This document shows, one piece after another, positions 1-6,900 of a DNA stretch of 8,552 bases (the stretch's first letter is position 1; every line of letters starts with the position of its first letter). The notes beneath the pieces were generated by a model. The model made no database searches. It was not told the DNA's origin and worked only from the letters and a program-made list of their open reading frames with translations. The DNA lies in NCBI GenBank assembly GCA_020060485.1, contig JAGVAB010000108.1:1-8552 (forward strand). Reading direction: 5' to 3'. Source of the DNA: Anaerolineales bacterium. Its GTDB lineage: Bacteria; Chloroflexota; Anaerolineae; Anaerolineales; Anaerolineaceae. A program made the position numbers and the translations under genes.

Positions 1-98
1 GCACAATCCGCATGGACGATGCGGTCAGCCGGTAACGTGGGCGGTTGCGCCGGGCGTTGGCTGAGAAGCCGCCTCGTTTACGGGGCGGAGAACGTCAC
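1..98 (+). mobile_element. Possible right end of an IS200/IS605-type element (tnpB/omega-RNA tail)
   Basis: Seen directly: three consecutive hairpins. The first is CCGCAT (8-13) with ATGCGG (19-24). The second is a two-part stem, AGCC (27-30)/GGCT (59-62) plus AACG (34-37)/CGTT (55-58), capped by GGCG (40-43)/CGCC (48-51). The third is CCGCCTCG (69-76) with CGGGGCGG (81-88), closed by a TTTA loop. The third is preceded by GAGAAG and followed by AACGTCAC. From memory, a GAAGCC...hairpin...GTCAC end next to a stop codon is typical of IS200/IS605 right ends, which double as the 3' scaffold of TnpB guide RNA; a guide would then start at about 99. One frame is open from base 2 to a TGA at 62-64, directly before the last hairpin, as a tnpB tail could be, but its 20 residues are not recognisable. 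The rest of the element lies outside the window. Confidence 0.42.
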
Positions 99-358
99 TG
101 CTTGTGTGTGGTTTTCATTGCCTGGTATTCAGAGCAGGTTGATTGTTGCCGGTGTGTACAGGCAGGCGCATCCGGCTGTGGTGTCTGTCTTTTATTATTT
201 TAAAACACTGGTGGGTAAGTGGAGGGTTGTGAACTTGTTGTATCCACTCGGGGTGCAGAAAAACCAATATTTCGCATAGGCAAAACCGCATTCGTTTAAA
301 CGGTTAACTTGCACAAAAAATCGAACAAAGAAGGGCATATCGTTGATGTGAAAAATGC
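99..358. other. Non-coding stretch, nothing recognised
   Basis: No frame here shows a recognisable protein or a start with a good ribosome binding site. One plus-strand frame is open through 279, but it only reads across the structured segment at 1-98 and its product has no visible domain. Minor features are a 10-bp palindrome CGTTTAAACG at 293-302 and a run of six A at 315-320. If 1-98 is a transposon end, this is flanking chromosome. Confidence 0.5.
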
Positions 359-397
359 AAAGACCGTACGCTGAGCATGTCGAAGCGTACGGTCTTT
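359..397 (-). terminator. Perfect 14-bp hairpin, likely terminator of trmO
   Basis: Arms AAAGACCGTACGCT (359-372) and AGCGTACGGTCTTT (384-397) are exact reverse complements around an 11-nt loop (373-383). Read on the minus strand, the hairpin lies about 60 nt downstream of the trmO stop and is followed by GCATTTTTC, a short U-rich tract, so it could end trmO transcription. The loop plus the inner stem bases read CTTCGACATGCTCAG on the minus strand. This resembles the CTTCGAC-NN-GCTCAG core of intergenic repeats found in many bacterial genomes, so it may be a dispersed repeat used as a terminator. Confidence 0.6.
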
Positions 398-458
398 CTG
401 AAATAGCGCCGTTGAAATCCAAAGATCGCAGCGGTGTTTTGCCCGTTATGGTGAGTGA

Positions 459-944
459 TCAACAATCCGCAGGCGGTTCCCAATCGCTGTCGACATCTTC
501 CTCGCCTTCCGGCATCCACTCCGGCCAATCTGATAGCCAGGCGGGGATGTGCGCTTCCTGCACGCGTTCACAAACCGGAAAATAAGCTTTGAGGTCCACC
601 AGGGGGGTTCCGTCGTATGCGTCGATCCAACCCAGGTGTACCACCCCGTTGGTTTCGTCGATGGACAGAATGCGGGCTGTGGTCACCGCGATCGGGTTGG
701 GACGGTACTCAGCCCGGCAGGCAAATACACCGGTCACATGCCCCTCGGCATAGGGCGGCTCGCATTGCAGCATCGAGCGGGATTGCTGGTTGTCGTGTTG
801 GTCGGCCCACCAGAAAACGTTGACATGGCTGAACTGATCGAGCTGTTTCAGGCCGGGGCGGAATGCTGGTTCCAGTTGCAGCCAGAAGCCGTCCTGGCCG
901 CTGTGGATGGTGCCAATTGGGTGAATCTCGTAAGTTGTTTTCAT
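459..944 (-). CDS. trmO: TrmO/TsaA-like SAM-dependent tRNA (t6A37) methyltransferase
   Basis: A 161-residue protein of the TsaA/UPF0066 (TrmO) family. Characterised members use S-adenosylmethionine to N6-methylate t6A at position 37 of certain tRNAs in the cytoplasm. The family's beta-barrel fold is marked by an early PIGTIHS segment (residues 9-15), SHVNVFWW (39-46), GVFACRAEYRPNPIAV (72-87, family pattern GVFxTRxxxRPNPI) and DGTPLVDLKAYFP (111-123, family pattern DGTPxLDIKPY). The start is the ATG at 944, not an upstream in-frame ATG at 1001. AAAGGAAAG lies just before 944 and the family homology begins there. The protein is the single-domain short form and ends in an acidic, Trp-rich tail (about 138-161). 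It lies downstream of padR on the same strand, but a hairpin at 981-1005 separates them. The family is certain; the exact tRNA substrate is inferred from homology. Confidence 0.88.
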   Translation of the reverse strand: MKTTYEIHPIGTIHSGQDGFWLQLEPAFRPGLKQLDQFSHVNVFWWADQHDNQQSRSMLQCEPPYAEGHVTGVFACRAEYRPNPIAVTTARILSIDETNGVVHLGWIDAYDGTPLVDLKAYFPVCERVQEAHIPAWLSDWPEWMPEGEEDVDSDWEPPADC

Positions 945-980
945 CGCGCTTTCCTTTATCACTACAAGAAATGAAATAGC

Positions 981-1005
981 TGACACGCCACAGGCTGGCA
1001 TGTCA
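981..1005 (-). terminator. Hairpin between padR and trmO: terminator or attenuator
   Basis: TGACACGCCA (981-990) and TGGCATGTCA (996-1005) pair over 10 bp, with one mismatch that is G-U in the minus-strand RNA, around a 5-nt loop (991-995). It starts 29 nt after the padR stop and lies about 37 nt before the trmO ATG. On the minus strand it is followed by GCTATTTCATTTC, only moderately U-rich. It may end padR transcription, act as a leader structure for trmO, or be an operator dyad. The sequence alone does not decide. Confidence 0.45.
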
Positions 1006-1033
1006 AATCAAAACCAGTCGGGGTGGTGCGGGG

Positions 1034-1594
1034 TTATTGGGGCAGGTCTGTATAACGTTGAATGAAATCCTGCAGCCATGTGATCTCGGCGTCCAGCAGC
1101 TTCAAGCTGTAATCAAACATGGCTTCGATATAAAAGGCATAGGGGCCTGGAGGTGTTTTTAAGCGCTTTTCCTGTTCCTGGCGGTGGTATTCCTGCTGCA
1201 ATCCCGCCAGATAAGTTTGCATGGCGGGCAAGGCCTGTTCGCGCGGCAGGCAGAGCAGATTGTGCAGGCCCAGGTTGAAAGAGGAGTAGGTGATCGTGGG
1301 TGCTCGTAAAGTCTGCAAGGAAGCGGTTGTAAAGGCTGCCTGACCGCTTTCTGTCACCTGATAGATCTTACGTGCCGGGCCGCGGCCCTGTTTTTCACCC
1401 AGGCTGCTTGCGACCAAACCTTTGTTCTCGAGCTGATTAAGGATACGGTAAATGGATGAAAAGCCAATCTCTGTCCAGGCCCGCATGTTGCGTTCCTGAA
1501 TGACTTGTTCAATTTCATACCCATATGCGCAGCCTTGAACGACCAGACTGAGGATGGTCAATTCAGCGTTGGAAATTAATTGCTCCTGATGCAT
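1034..1594 (-). CDS. PadR-family transcriptional regulator
   Basis: A 186-residue PadR-family DNA-binding protein. Residues 8-88 form the winged helix: ISNAELTILSLV, then YGYEIEQVI (24-32), the recognition region IGFSSIYRILNQLENKGLV (43-61), and the wing with GRGPARKIYQVTESG (71-85). Residues about 110-183 are the alpha-helical C-terminal dimerisation region typical of the longer (Vir-type) PadR subgroup, Gln/Glu/Leu-rich at about 130-147. Such proteins act as dimers, usually repress their own gene or a divergent neighbour, and often respond to small ligands or drugs. AAGGA lies about 10 nt before the ATG. Upstream is a strong promoter (1642-1670) with an AT-rich repeat between it and the gene, consistent with autoregulation. 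The divergent HAD-RNase H-nitroreductase operon is the obvious other candidate target. The ligand is unknown. Confidence 0.92.
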   Translation of the reverse strand: MHQEQLISNAELTILSLVVQGCAYGYEIEQVIQERNMRAWTEIGFSSIYRILNQLENKGLVASSLGEKQGRGPARKIYQVTESGQAAFTTASLQTLRAPTITYSSFNLGLHNLLCLPREQALPAMQTYLAGLQQEYHRQEQEKRLKTPPGPYAFYIEAMFDYSLKLLDAEITWLQDFIQRYTDLPQ

Positions 1595-1610
1595 TGTGTA
1601 TATCCTTGTT

Positions 1611-1633
1611 GAATATTATTATATAAGAATATT
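1611..1633. promoter_or_regulatory. Candidate PadR operator: repeated GAATATT
   Basis: GAATATT occurs at 1611-1617 and again at 1627-1633, start to start 16 bp apart (about 1.5 helical turns), within an otherwise pure A/T stretch. AATATT is itself palindromic, so the two boxes also form a dyad. They lie just downstream of the padR -10 element, across the likely transcription start, where a bound dimer would block the gene. That this is the PadR site is inferred from position and symmetry. Confidence 0.4.
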
Positions 1634-1641
1634 GTTATTAG

Positions 1642-1670
1642 AGGATACCAGATCAATTCGCCTTTGTCAA
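1642..1670 (-). promoter_or_regulatory. Sigma-70-type promoter of padR
   Basis: On the minus strand a perfect -35 box TTGACA (1665-1670) is followed by a 17-bp spacer (1648-1664) and the -10 box TATCCT (1642-1647, 4 of 6 to consensus). Transcription would start at about 1635, giving a leader of about 40 nt before the padR ATG at 1594. Confidence 0.6.
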
Positions 1671-1703
1671 GAGGCAGACGAGGGAATCCGCTGTTTTCGC
1701 GGG

Positions 1704-1709
1704 TACAAT
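1704..1709 (+). promoter_or_regulatory. Possible -10 box for the HAD-RNase H-nitroreductase operon
   Basis: TACAAT at 1704-1709 matches the -10 consensus at 5 of 6 positions and lies 26-31 nt upstream of the first possible HAD start at 1735. No good -35 box is visible at the right distance, so the promoter may be weak or activator-dependent. It is back to back with the padR promoter, about 34 bp from the padR -35 box. Confidence 0.3.
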
Positions 1710-1743
1710 AAGGACGAACCTAGACACAGGAGAATTGCATCCA

Positions 1744-2496
1744 TTGAAAACCATACAAGCCATAACTTTTGATTTTTGGGGGACCCTGTATTACAGCATT
1801 CATCCCAACAACACCGGCCGGGTGTCTGCCTTGCAAAAGGCCTTGCAGGCAGCCGGGCAACCTGCTCTCCCGGCCGAGATCCTCGAGCAAGCCATTCAGA
1901 CCAGTTGGCAGGAATGGGTGCGGGTGTGGGAAGAAGAACATCGCACCTGGGGGGCAGTGGATTGGTTGGCACATTTGAAGCAATCGCTGGGCTTTCAACT
2001 GCCGGTGCATATCGAAACAGACTTGATACAGGAATTGGAAGAGGTTCTGTTGGATGGCAACACACAGCCCATCCAGGGCGTGCTGCAGATGATCCCGGCT
2101 TTGGCTGGCCAGTACCGGCTTGGGTTGATCTCGGATACCGGAATCTCTTCTGGCAAGACCCTCAGTAAACTGCTTGCCCGCGATGGTCTGCTGCCCTATT
2201 TTTCTTGCCTGATCTATTCCGACGAAGTGCATAAAAGCAAACCCGACCCCATTCCCTTTCAGGCGGCTTTGCAGGGATTGGGCAAAGAGGCACATCAGAC
2301 GGTGCATGTGGGCGACTTGCGCCGCACAGATATCACCGGCGCACGCAATGCCGGTTTGTGGAGCATACGTTTCAGTGGTCATCAGGATGATGCGCACATC
2401 GAATATGGTGATGGCGATGTGGTATTGGCCGATTATGAGCAGATGCCTGCCGCTCTGCAAACCATTGAAGAGCTGGCCCAGAGGTTGATGCGGTGA
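1744..2496 (+). CDS. HAD-superfamily hydrolase (dehalogenase/phosphatase-like)
   Basis: A soluble haloacid dehalogenase-superfamily protein of about 250 residues. The following positions count from the TTG at 1735. Motif I is TFDFWGTL with nucleophile D13. Motif II is LISDTG with S133, motif III is K169 in HKSKPDP, and motif IV is VGDLRRTD with D194 and D199. An alpha-helical cap lies between motifs I and II (about 20-115). The residue two after the nucleophile is Trp, not the Asp used as general acid/base by most HAD phosphatases, so a plain phosphomonoesterase role is uncertain; the substrate cannot be told. There is no ATG start. TTG at 1735 is only 2 nt after AGGAG (1728-1732), and TTG at 1744 is 11 nt after it. 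I prefer 1744 because homology starts there, but 1735 remains possible. This is the first gene of the rightward operon, and its TGA overlaps the next start. Confidence 0.87.
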   Translation: MKTIQAITFDFWGTLYYSIHPNNTGRVSALQKALQAAGQPALPAEILEQAIQTSWQEWVRVWEEEHRTWGAVDWLAHLKQSLGFQLPVHIETDLIQELEEVLLDGNTQPIQGVLQMIPALAGQYRLGLISDTGISSGKTLSKLLARDGLLPYFSCLIYSDEVHKSKPDPIPFQAALQGLGKEAHQTVHVGDLRRTDITGARNAGLWSIRFSGHQDDAHIEYGDGDVVLADYEQMPAALQTIEELAQRLMR

Positions 2497-3107
2497 GCAA
2501 ATATTACGTGGTCTGGAAGGGGCGCAAGCCTGGTATTTATACCAGTTGGGAAGACTGCGAGGCCCAGGTTAAGGGGTTTCAGGGGGCGCAGTATAAAGCT
2601 TTTCCCACCAAAGCCGCCGCACAGGCTGCCTTCAAAGGCCGCTATGAAGATTTCAAGGGCAAATCAGCCGCCTTGCAAACACCCGTGTTTGCGTTGAACG
2701 GGCCCATCCTGGACAGCTATTGCGTGGACGCAGCCTGCAGCGGCAACCCCGGACGGGTAGAGTATCGCTGCGTGCATACCCGGAGCGGTGAAGAGGTGTT
2801 TCATCAAGGGCCTTTTGCCCGGGGCACCAACAATATTGGCGAGTTTCTGGCGATCGTGCATGCCCTGGCGCTGTTCAAGGTCAAAGGCATTTCCGAACCG
2901 ATCTATTCCGACTCGGTCAATGCCATGCTGTGGGTCAAGCGCAAACGGTGCCGTACAAAACTGGAGCGGGACGCACGCAATACGCGCCTGTTTGACCTCG
3001 TCGACCAGGCTGAGGCCTGGCTGGAAGAGAACACCTATGCCAACAAGATCCTGAAATGGGACACAGCCAACTGGGGAGAGATACCCGCAGATTTTGGCCG
3101 CAAGTAA
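2493..3107 (+). CDS. Ribonuclease H with N-terminal viroplasmin (hybrid-binding) domain
   Basis: A 204-residue type-1 RNase H that would cut the RNA strand of RNA-DNA hybrids (R-loops, Okazaki primers). Residues 1-50 are the caulimovirus viroplasmin/HBD module (KYYVVWKGRKPGIYTSWEDC, then KAFPTKAAAQAAF), which binds hybrids in eukaryotic RNase H1. A linker follows (about 51-70), then the RNase H fold with its acidic set: D79 in CVDAACSGNPG, E117 in NNIGEFLAI, D140 in IYSDS, and D200 in the C-terminal ADFGRK. The last motif is typical of the viroplasmin-fused branch. D190 in KWDTANW is also conserved-looking. All catalytic residues appear intact. The start is GTG at 2493; its GTGA overlaps the HAD stop, which suggests translational coupling. 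The nitroreductase follows after a short gap. Confidence 0.93.
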   Translation: MSKYYVVWKGRKPGIYTSWEDCEAQVKGFQGAQYKAFPTKAAAQAAFKGRYEDFKGKSAALQTPVFALNGPILDSYCVDAACSGNPGRVEYRCVHTRSGEEVFHQGPFARGTNNIGEFLAIVHALALFKVKGISEPIYSDSVNAMLWVKRKRCRTKLERDARNTRLFDLVDQAEAWLEENTYANKILKWDTANWGEIPADFGRK

Positions 3108-3135
3108 AGCATGAGGCATGAGGAGGAATATTTTG

Positions 3136-3918
3136 ATGATTAATGATACCCTGGAGATCATCGCCCGCCGCCGTTCCGTGCGGGCTTATGCCGATCGACC
3201 GTTGACCCAAATTGAGAAGGATGCCATCCTGCAGGCGACCCTGCGTGCTCCGACTGCCGGCAATATGATGTTGTATACGATCATCGAGATTGAGGATCAG
3301 GCTTTGAAAGACCGCCTGGCAGTAAGCTGTGATGACCAGCCTTTCATTGCCAGAGCGCCCTTTGTGCTGCTTTTTGCTGCGGATTACCAACGCTGGTTCG
3401 ATCTTTTTATTTATGATCAGGCGCCGGAACGGGCGGCTGCTTTGGGTATCCAGCCGCGCACCCCGCAGGAAGGTGACCTGATGCTGGCTGTGTGCGATAC
3501 GCTGATCGCAGCCCAGACGGCAGTCATCGCCGCCGAATCGCTGGGCATTGCTTCCTGCTATATTGGTGATATCCTGGAGAATTATGAAATCCACCGCGAC
3601 TTGCTGGGCTTGCCAAAATATGTGCTGCCGGTTACCCTGTTGTGCTTTGGTTATCCCCAACAGGAACTGAGTGACAAACAACCGGTTCCACGCTTTGACA
3701 GGAAATTCATCGTTCACCGAAATGCTTATCACCGGCTGGATCAGGCTGAATTGCAGGAGATGTTGGCCGCCAGGGAAGCCCAGGCCCAGGGCCGCTATGG
3801 AAATGACGCCCACAATTTGGGGCAAAGCGTTTATTTGCGCAAATTTGTGTCTGCATTTTCGGTGGAAATGAGCCGTTCGGTGGCTGAAATGATCCGCTCC
3901 TGGTGCGCACGGGAGTGA
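3136..3918 (+). CDS. Nitroreductase-family FMN oxidoreductase (NfsA/FRP-like)
   Basis: A 260-residue cytoplasmic flavoprotein of the nitroreductase superfamily. Such enzymes use FMN and NAD(P)H to reduce nitroaromatics, quinones or flavins. The N-terminal RRRSVRAYADRPL (11-23) is the FMN-phosphate binding segment. Other marks are RAPTAGNMMLY (37-47), the AESLGIASCYIGDILEN segment (133-149) and the closing strand LPVTLLCFGYP (164-174). TIIEIEDQALKDRL followed by APFVLLFAADYQRW resembles NfsA/FRP proteins more than NfsB, and the length is slightly above NfsA (about 240). The start is ATG 3136, 9 nt after AGGAGG (3121-3126). TTG at 3133 is also possible. An in-frame ATG at 3118 lies upstream of that ribosome binding site and is unlikely. 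It is the last gene of the operon and ends 4 bp from the convergent polymerase gene. The physiological substrate is unknown. Confidence 0.88.
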   Translation: MINDTLEIIARRRSVRAYADRPLTQIEKDAILQATLRAPTAGNMMLYTIIEIEDQALKDRLAVSCDDQPFIARAPFVLLFAADYQRWFDLFIYDQAPERAAALGIQPRTPQEGDLMLAVCDTLIAAQTAVIAAESLGIASCYIGDILENYEIHRDLLGLPKYVLPVTLLCFGYPQQELSDKQPVPRFDRKFIVHRNAYHRLDQAELQEMLAAREAQAQGRYGNDAHNLGQSVYLRKFVSAFSVEMSRSVAEMIRSWCARE

Positions 3919-3922
3919 AGCT

Positions 3923-6900
3923 TTAATCCAGCCTTTGCACTTCTTCGGCCCGCAGGCAGGGGTCGGGGTGGGCTGTGTCCAGCTCTATGCGGCCCGTGAC
4001 CAGGAAGGGCACGCTGGAGCTGATCGCATCTTTGGCCTGGCGGTACACATCAGGAAAGAGAATCACATCCAGGGTTGCGGTCTGGTCTTCCATGCAAAGA
4101 AACAGCATGGTTTCACCTTTGGCTGTGCGGCTGCGGCGCGAGGTTTGGCGCAGTCCGGCCACGGTAACTCGCTGGCCGATGCGCTCAATAGCATCCAGAA
4201 TGGGAATCACCCCTGCGGCCGCCAGACTGTTTGCCAAAAGGTCCAGCGGGTGGGCCACCATGTCGATTCCAAGCAGTTCCCGCTGAGCTTTCATTTTTTC
4301 CTGCAAAGGCCAATCTTCGCCGCCATAAAGATGGGAGTCGAACAAACTCATTTGACCAGCCTGCCATTTTTCAGCGTGCAAGCGGTGCAGAATGGCGGGA
4401 ATCTCGCCCCAACCCTCCAGGGCGCCGATGCGTGCCAGACTGTCTGCTTCCTGGGGGTGCGGGTTCACACGGGCCAGAAAGTCCTCCAAAGATGCAAAGG
4501 GTTGTCCTTGCAGCACCCCCCGGATGGTGCGCCGGGTGAGATTCTTTACCTGCCCAAGCCCCATATACAAGGTTCGGGTCTGACCTTGTTCCGGGCGGTT
4601 CACCGAAAATTCATATTGGGAATGATTGACGTGCGGGCCGCAGACGATCAACCCTACGCGGCGGGCTTCGCTGACATATACGCGCTGGCCATAATACCCG
4701 CCCCAATTGGCCAGAACGGCAGCCATGAATTCAGCCGGGAAGTGCGTTTTACACCAAGCAGAGCGCCAGGCAATTTTGGCGTATGAGGCGGCATGCGCTT
4801 TGGGAAAACCGTATCCGGCAAAAGCCGCCATCATTTCCCACACCCTTTCCCCGGTTTCAAGCGGGACGCCGCTGCGCTGGTTCGCCTGATCCACAAACTT
4901 GCGCTGCAATTCCTGCATCCGTTTTCCGGGGTCAAAATGGCTCATTGCCCGCCGCAACAAATCGGCTTCTTCCAGACTGAAGCCAGCCAGCTCGTGCGCA
5001 ATGCGCAGCACCTGTTCCTGGTAGAGAATCACGCCAAAGGTTTCGTTTAGTAGCGGTGCCAATGCAGAGTGCAGGTGCTGTACGTTTTCTTCTCCTCTGA
5101 ACCGGCGTACAAAGGCATCTTTGAGACCGCCTTTCAACGGGCCAGGGCGGTACAGGGCCAAAGCCGCCATGATGTCGGCTTCACTGCGGGCAGATATCTC
5201 GCGCAGCGTGGCGCGCATCCCGGGACTTTCGATCTGGAAACAGCCAATCGTCTTCCCATGTTCGATTTCAAACGAGGTTTCCGGATCGTCGTTCGGGATA
5301 GCGTCCAGGACAGAGGAAGTTTTCGGTACGTCATGCGCATAGCCATTATCTTGAACTTGAACCAACTCAACCAAATCACCCAAAACAGACAAACCTCGAA
5401 TACCAAGCAAATCAATCTTGACCAATCCCAGGGCCTCTACCGATCCCAGATCCATCTGGGTGATCGTCACACCTTTGGCACCGGAACGCATTAAAGGAAT
5501 CAGGTCGGTCAATGCCCCAGGAGCAACAATCAAACCTCCGGGGTGAACTGAAAGATGGCGAGGGAGCTTCAACAGGGCTTCAGCTTCTTCGAATACTTTC
5601 TGCCAGGGACTTTCCGGAAACGCCTGGCGCAATTCGGCAAAGGGTGAAACGGCGCTTTGAGAATCTGCTGCTTCCTGAAATCGGGCGAAGAAGGAATGGG
5701 GGAGCTGGTTTGCCACCTTGCGAATTTGCGCCTGGGGCAAGCCGTGCGCTTTCGCCACATCGCCCAACGCAGAACGCGGTCGATACCGGTTGACGGTGGC
5801 CACCATCGCCACCCGTTGTATGCCGTAGACATCAAAAACATGCTGGATAACGCTATCCCGACGGCGGGAGCAGAGATCTGTATCAATATCAGGCGGAGTG
5901 GCACGCGCCGGGTTGAGAAACCGTTCAAAATACAGATCCAGCTGCAAGGGATCTGGCCCGGTGATATCCAGACAATGCGCCACCAAAGAGGAAGCGGCAG
6001 AACCGCGTGAGGAAAAAGGCACCCCGTTCTGCCGGGCAAAAGCCAGGATCTCTTCCACGATAAGGAAGATGGGCTCATAACCCATACCAGTGATGATGTT
6101 CAATTCATGATCCAGACGGGCCTGGATCGTTGGTGTCATGCGGCCATATAAACGCCGGGCGCCTTCCTCGGCTTTGGCGCGCAAGGTCTGGGCCGCGGTC
6201 ATGCCAGGCGGCAAGGGAACCTCTGGCATGTGGGTTTTGCCCAGGGGGAAATCAAAGGCACAGCGTTTTGCGATTTGCAGTGTGGCCTCCAGCCCAGCCG
6301 GAAAATGCCGATAGCGGGCCTGCATGTCTTTGGCCCGCACAAAATAAGCCCCCTGCGGAGCCAGTGTGTCCGGCCCAATCTCGTCCCTACGCTGATTGAG
6401 CCGAATGGCGCTTAAGGTGCGTTGCAAGACAGCCTGTTCTGGTGACAGATAGTAAACCGGGTGGGTCACCACTGCAGGCAGACGCAGTTTCTGGCTGAGC
6501 CGGGAAACCGGCAAGATCAAGGATGGGTCTTGCAGACCAAGATACAATCGTTGAGGAAACAACTCAGCAAGCTGCTGGGCAAGCGTTTCGATCTGCCCTG
6601 CGCCAGCAGGAACCAAGGCCAGCACATCCTGGTTATGCTCAGCCAGCAGTTCCAGAGGACAATCGGCTTCAGGATGATCACGCAAGGCCAGGACGCTACT
6701 CAATCGGCACAAGTTTTGCCATCCGGCGTAACTCGCCGCCAGCAAAGCCAGAGGAAGATTTTCCCAATCCACCTCCAGGCCAAGTACAGGCTGGATGCCA
6801 GCTTTGCGGCAGGCGGATACAAATTCCACCGTCCCTGAAAGCAGGTGGTGGTCCGTCAGGCCCAAAGCAGGCAGTTGATCAGCCCGTGCCGCTTGCACCA

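Noticed and set aside
19..279. 86-codon plus-strand frame over the left edge
   Set aside because: It reads through the hairpin-rich segment and low-complexity flank, has no ribosome binding site, and shows no recognisable domain.
549..974. 141-codon frame opposite trmO
   Set aside because: Antisense shadow of a clear TsaA/TrmO gene, with no family features of its own.
1720..2460. 246-codon minus-strand frame opposite the HAD gene
   Set aside because: The opposite strand carries all four HAD motifs. This frame is Cys/His/Gln-rich without any domain.
3109..3122. Tandem GCATGAG repeat before the nitroreductase
   Set aside because: Two 7-bp copies, most simply a local duplication next to the ribosome binding site, with no sign of function beyond that.
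2935..3825. 296-codon minus-strand frame across the RNase H and nitroreductase genes
   Set aside because: It spans two real genes and their junction on the other strand; composition and lack of motifs mark it as a shadow.
3935..4786. 283-codon plus-strand frame inside dnaE
   Set aside because: Antisense to conserved DnaE C-terminal sequence, with no start signal or recognisable motif.
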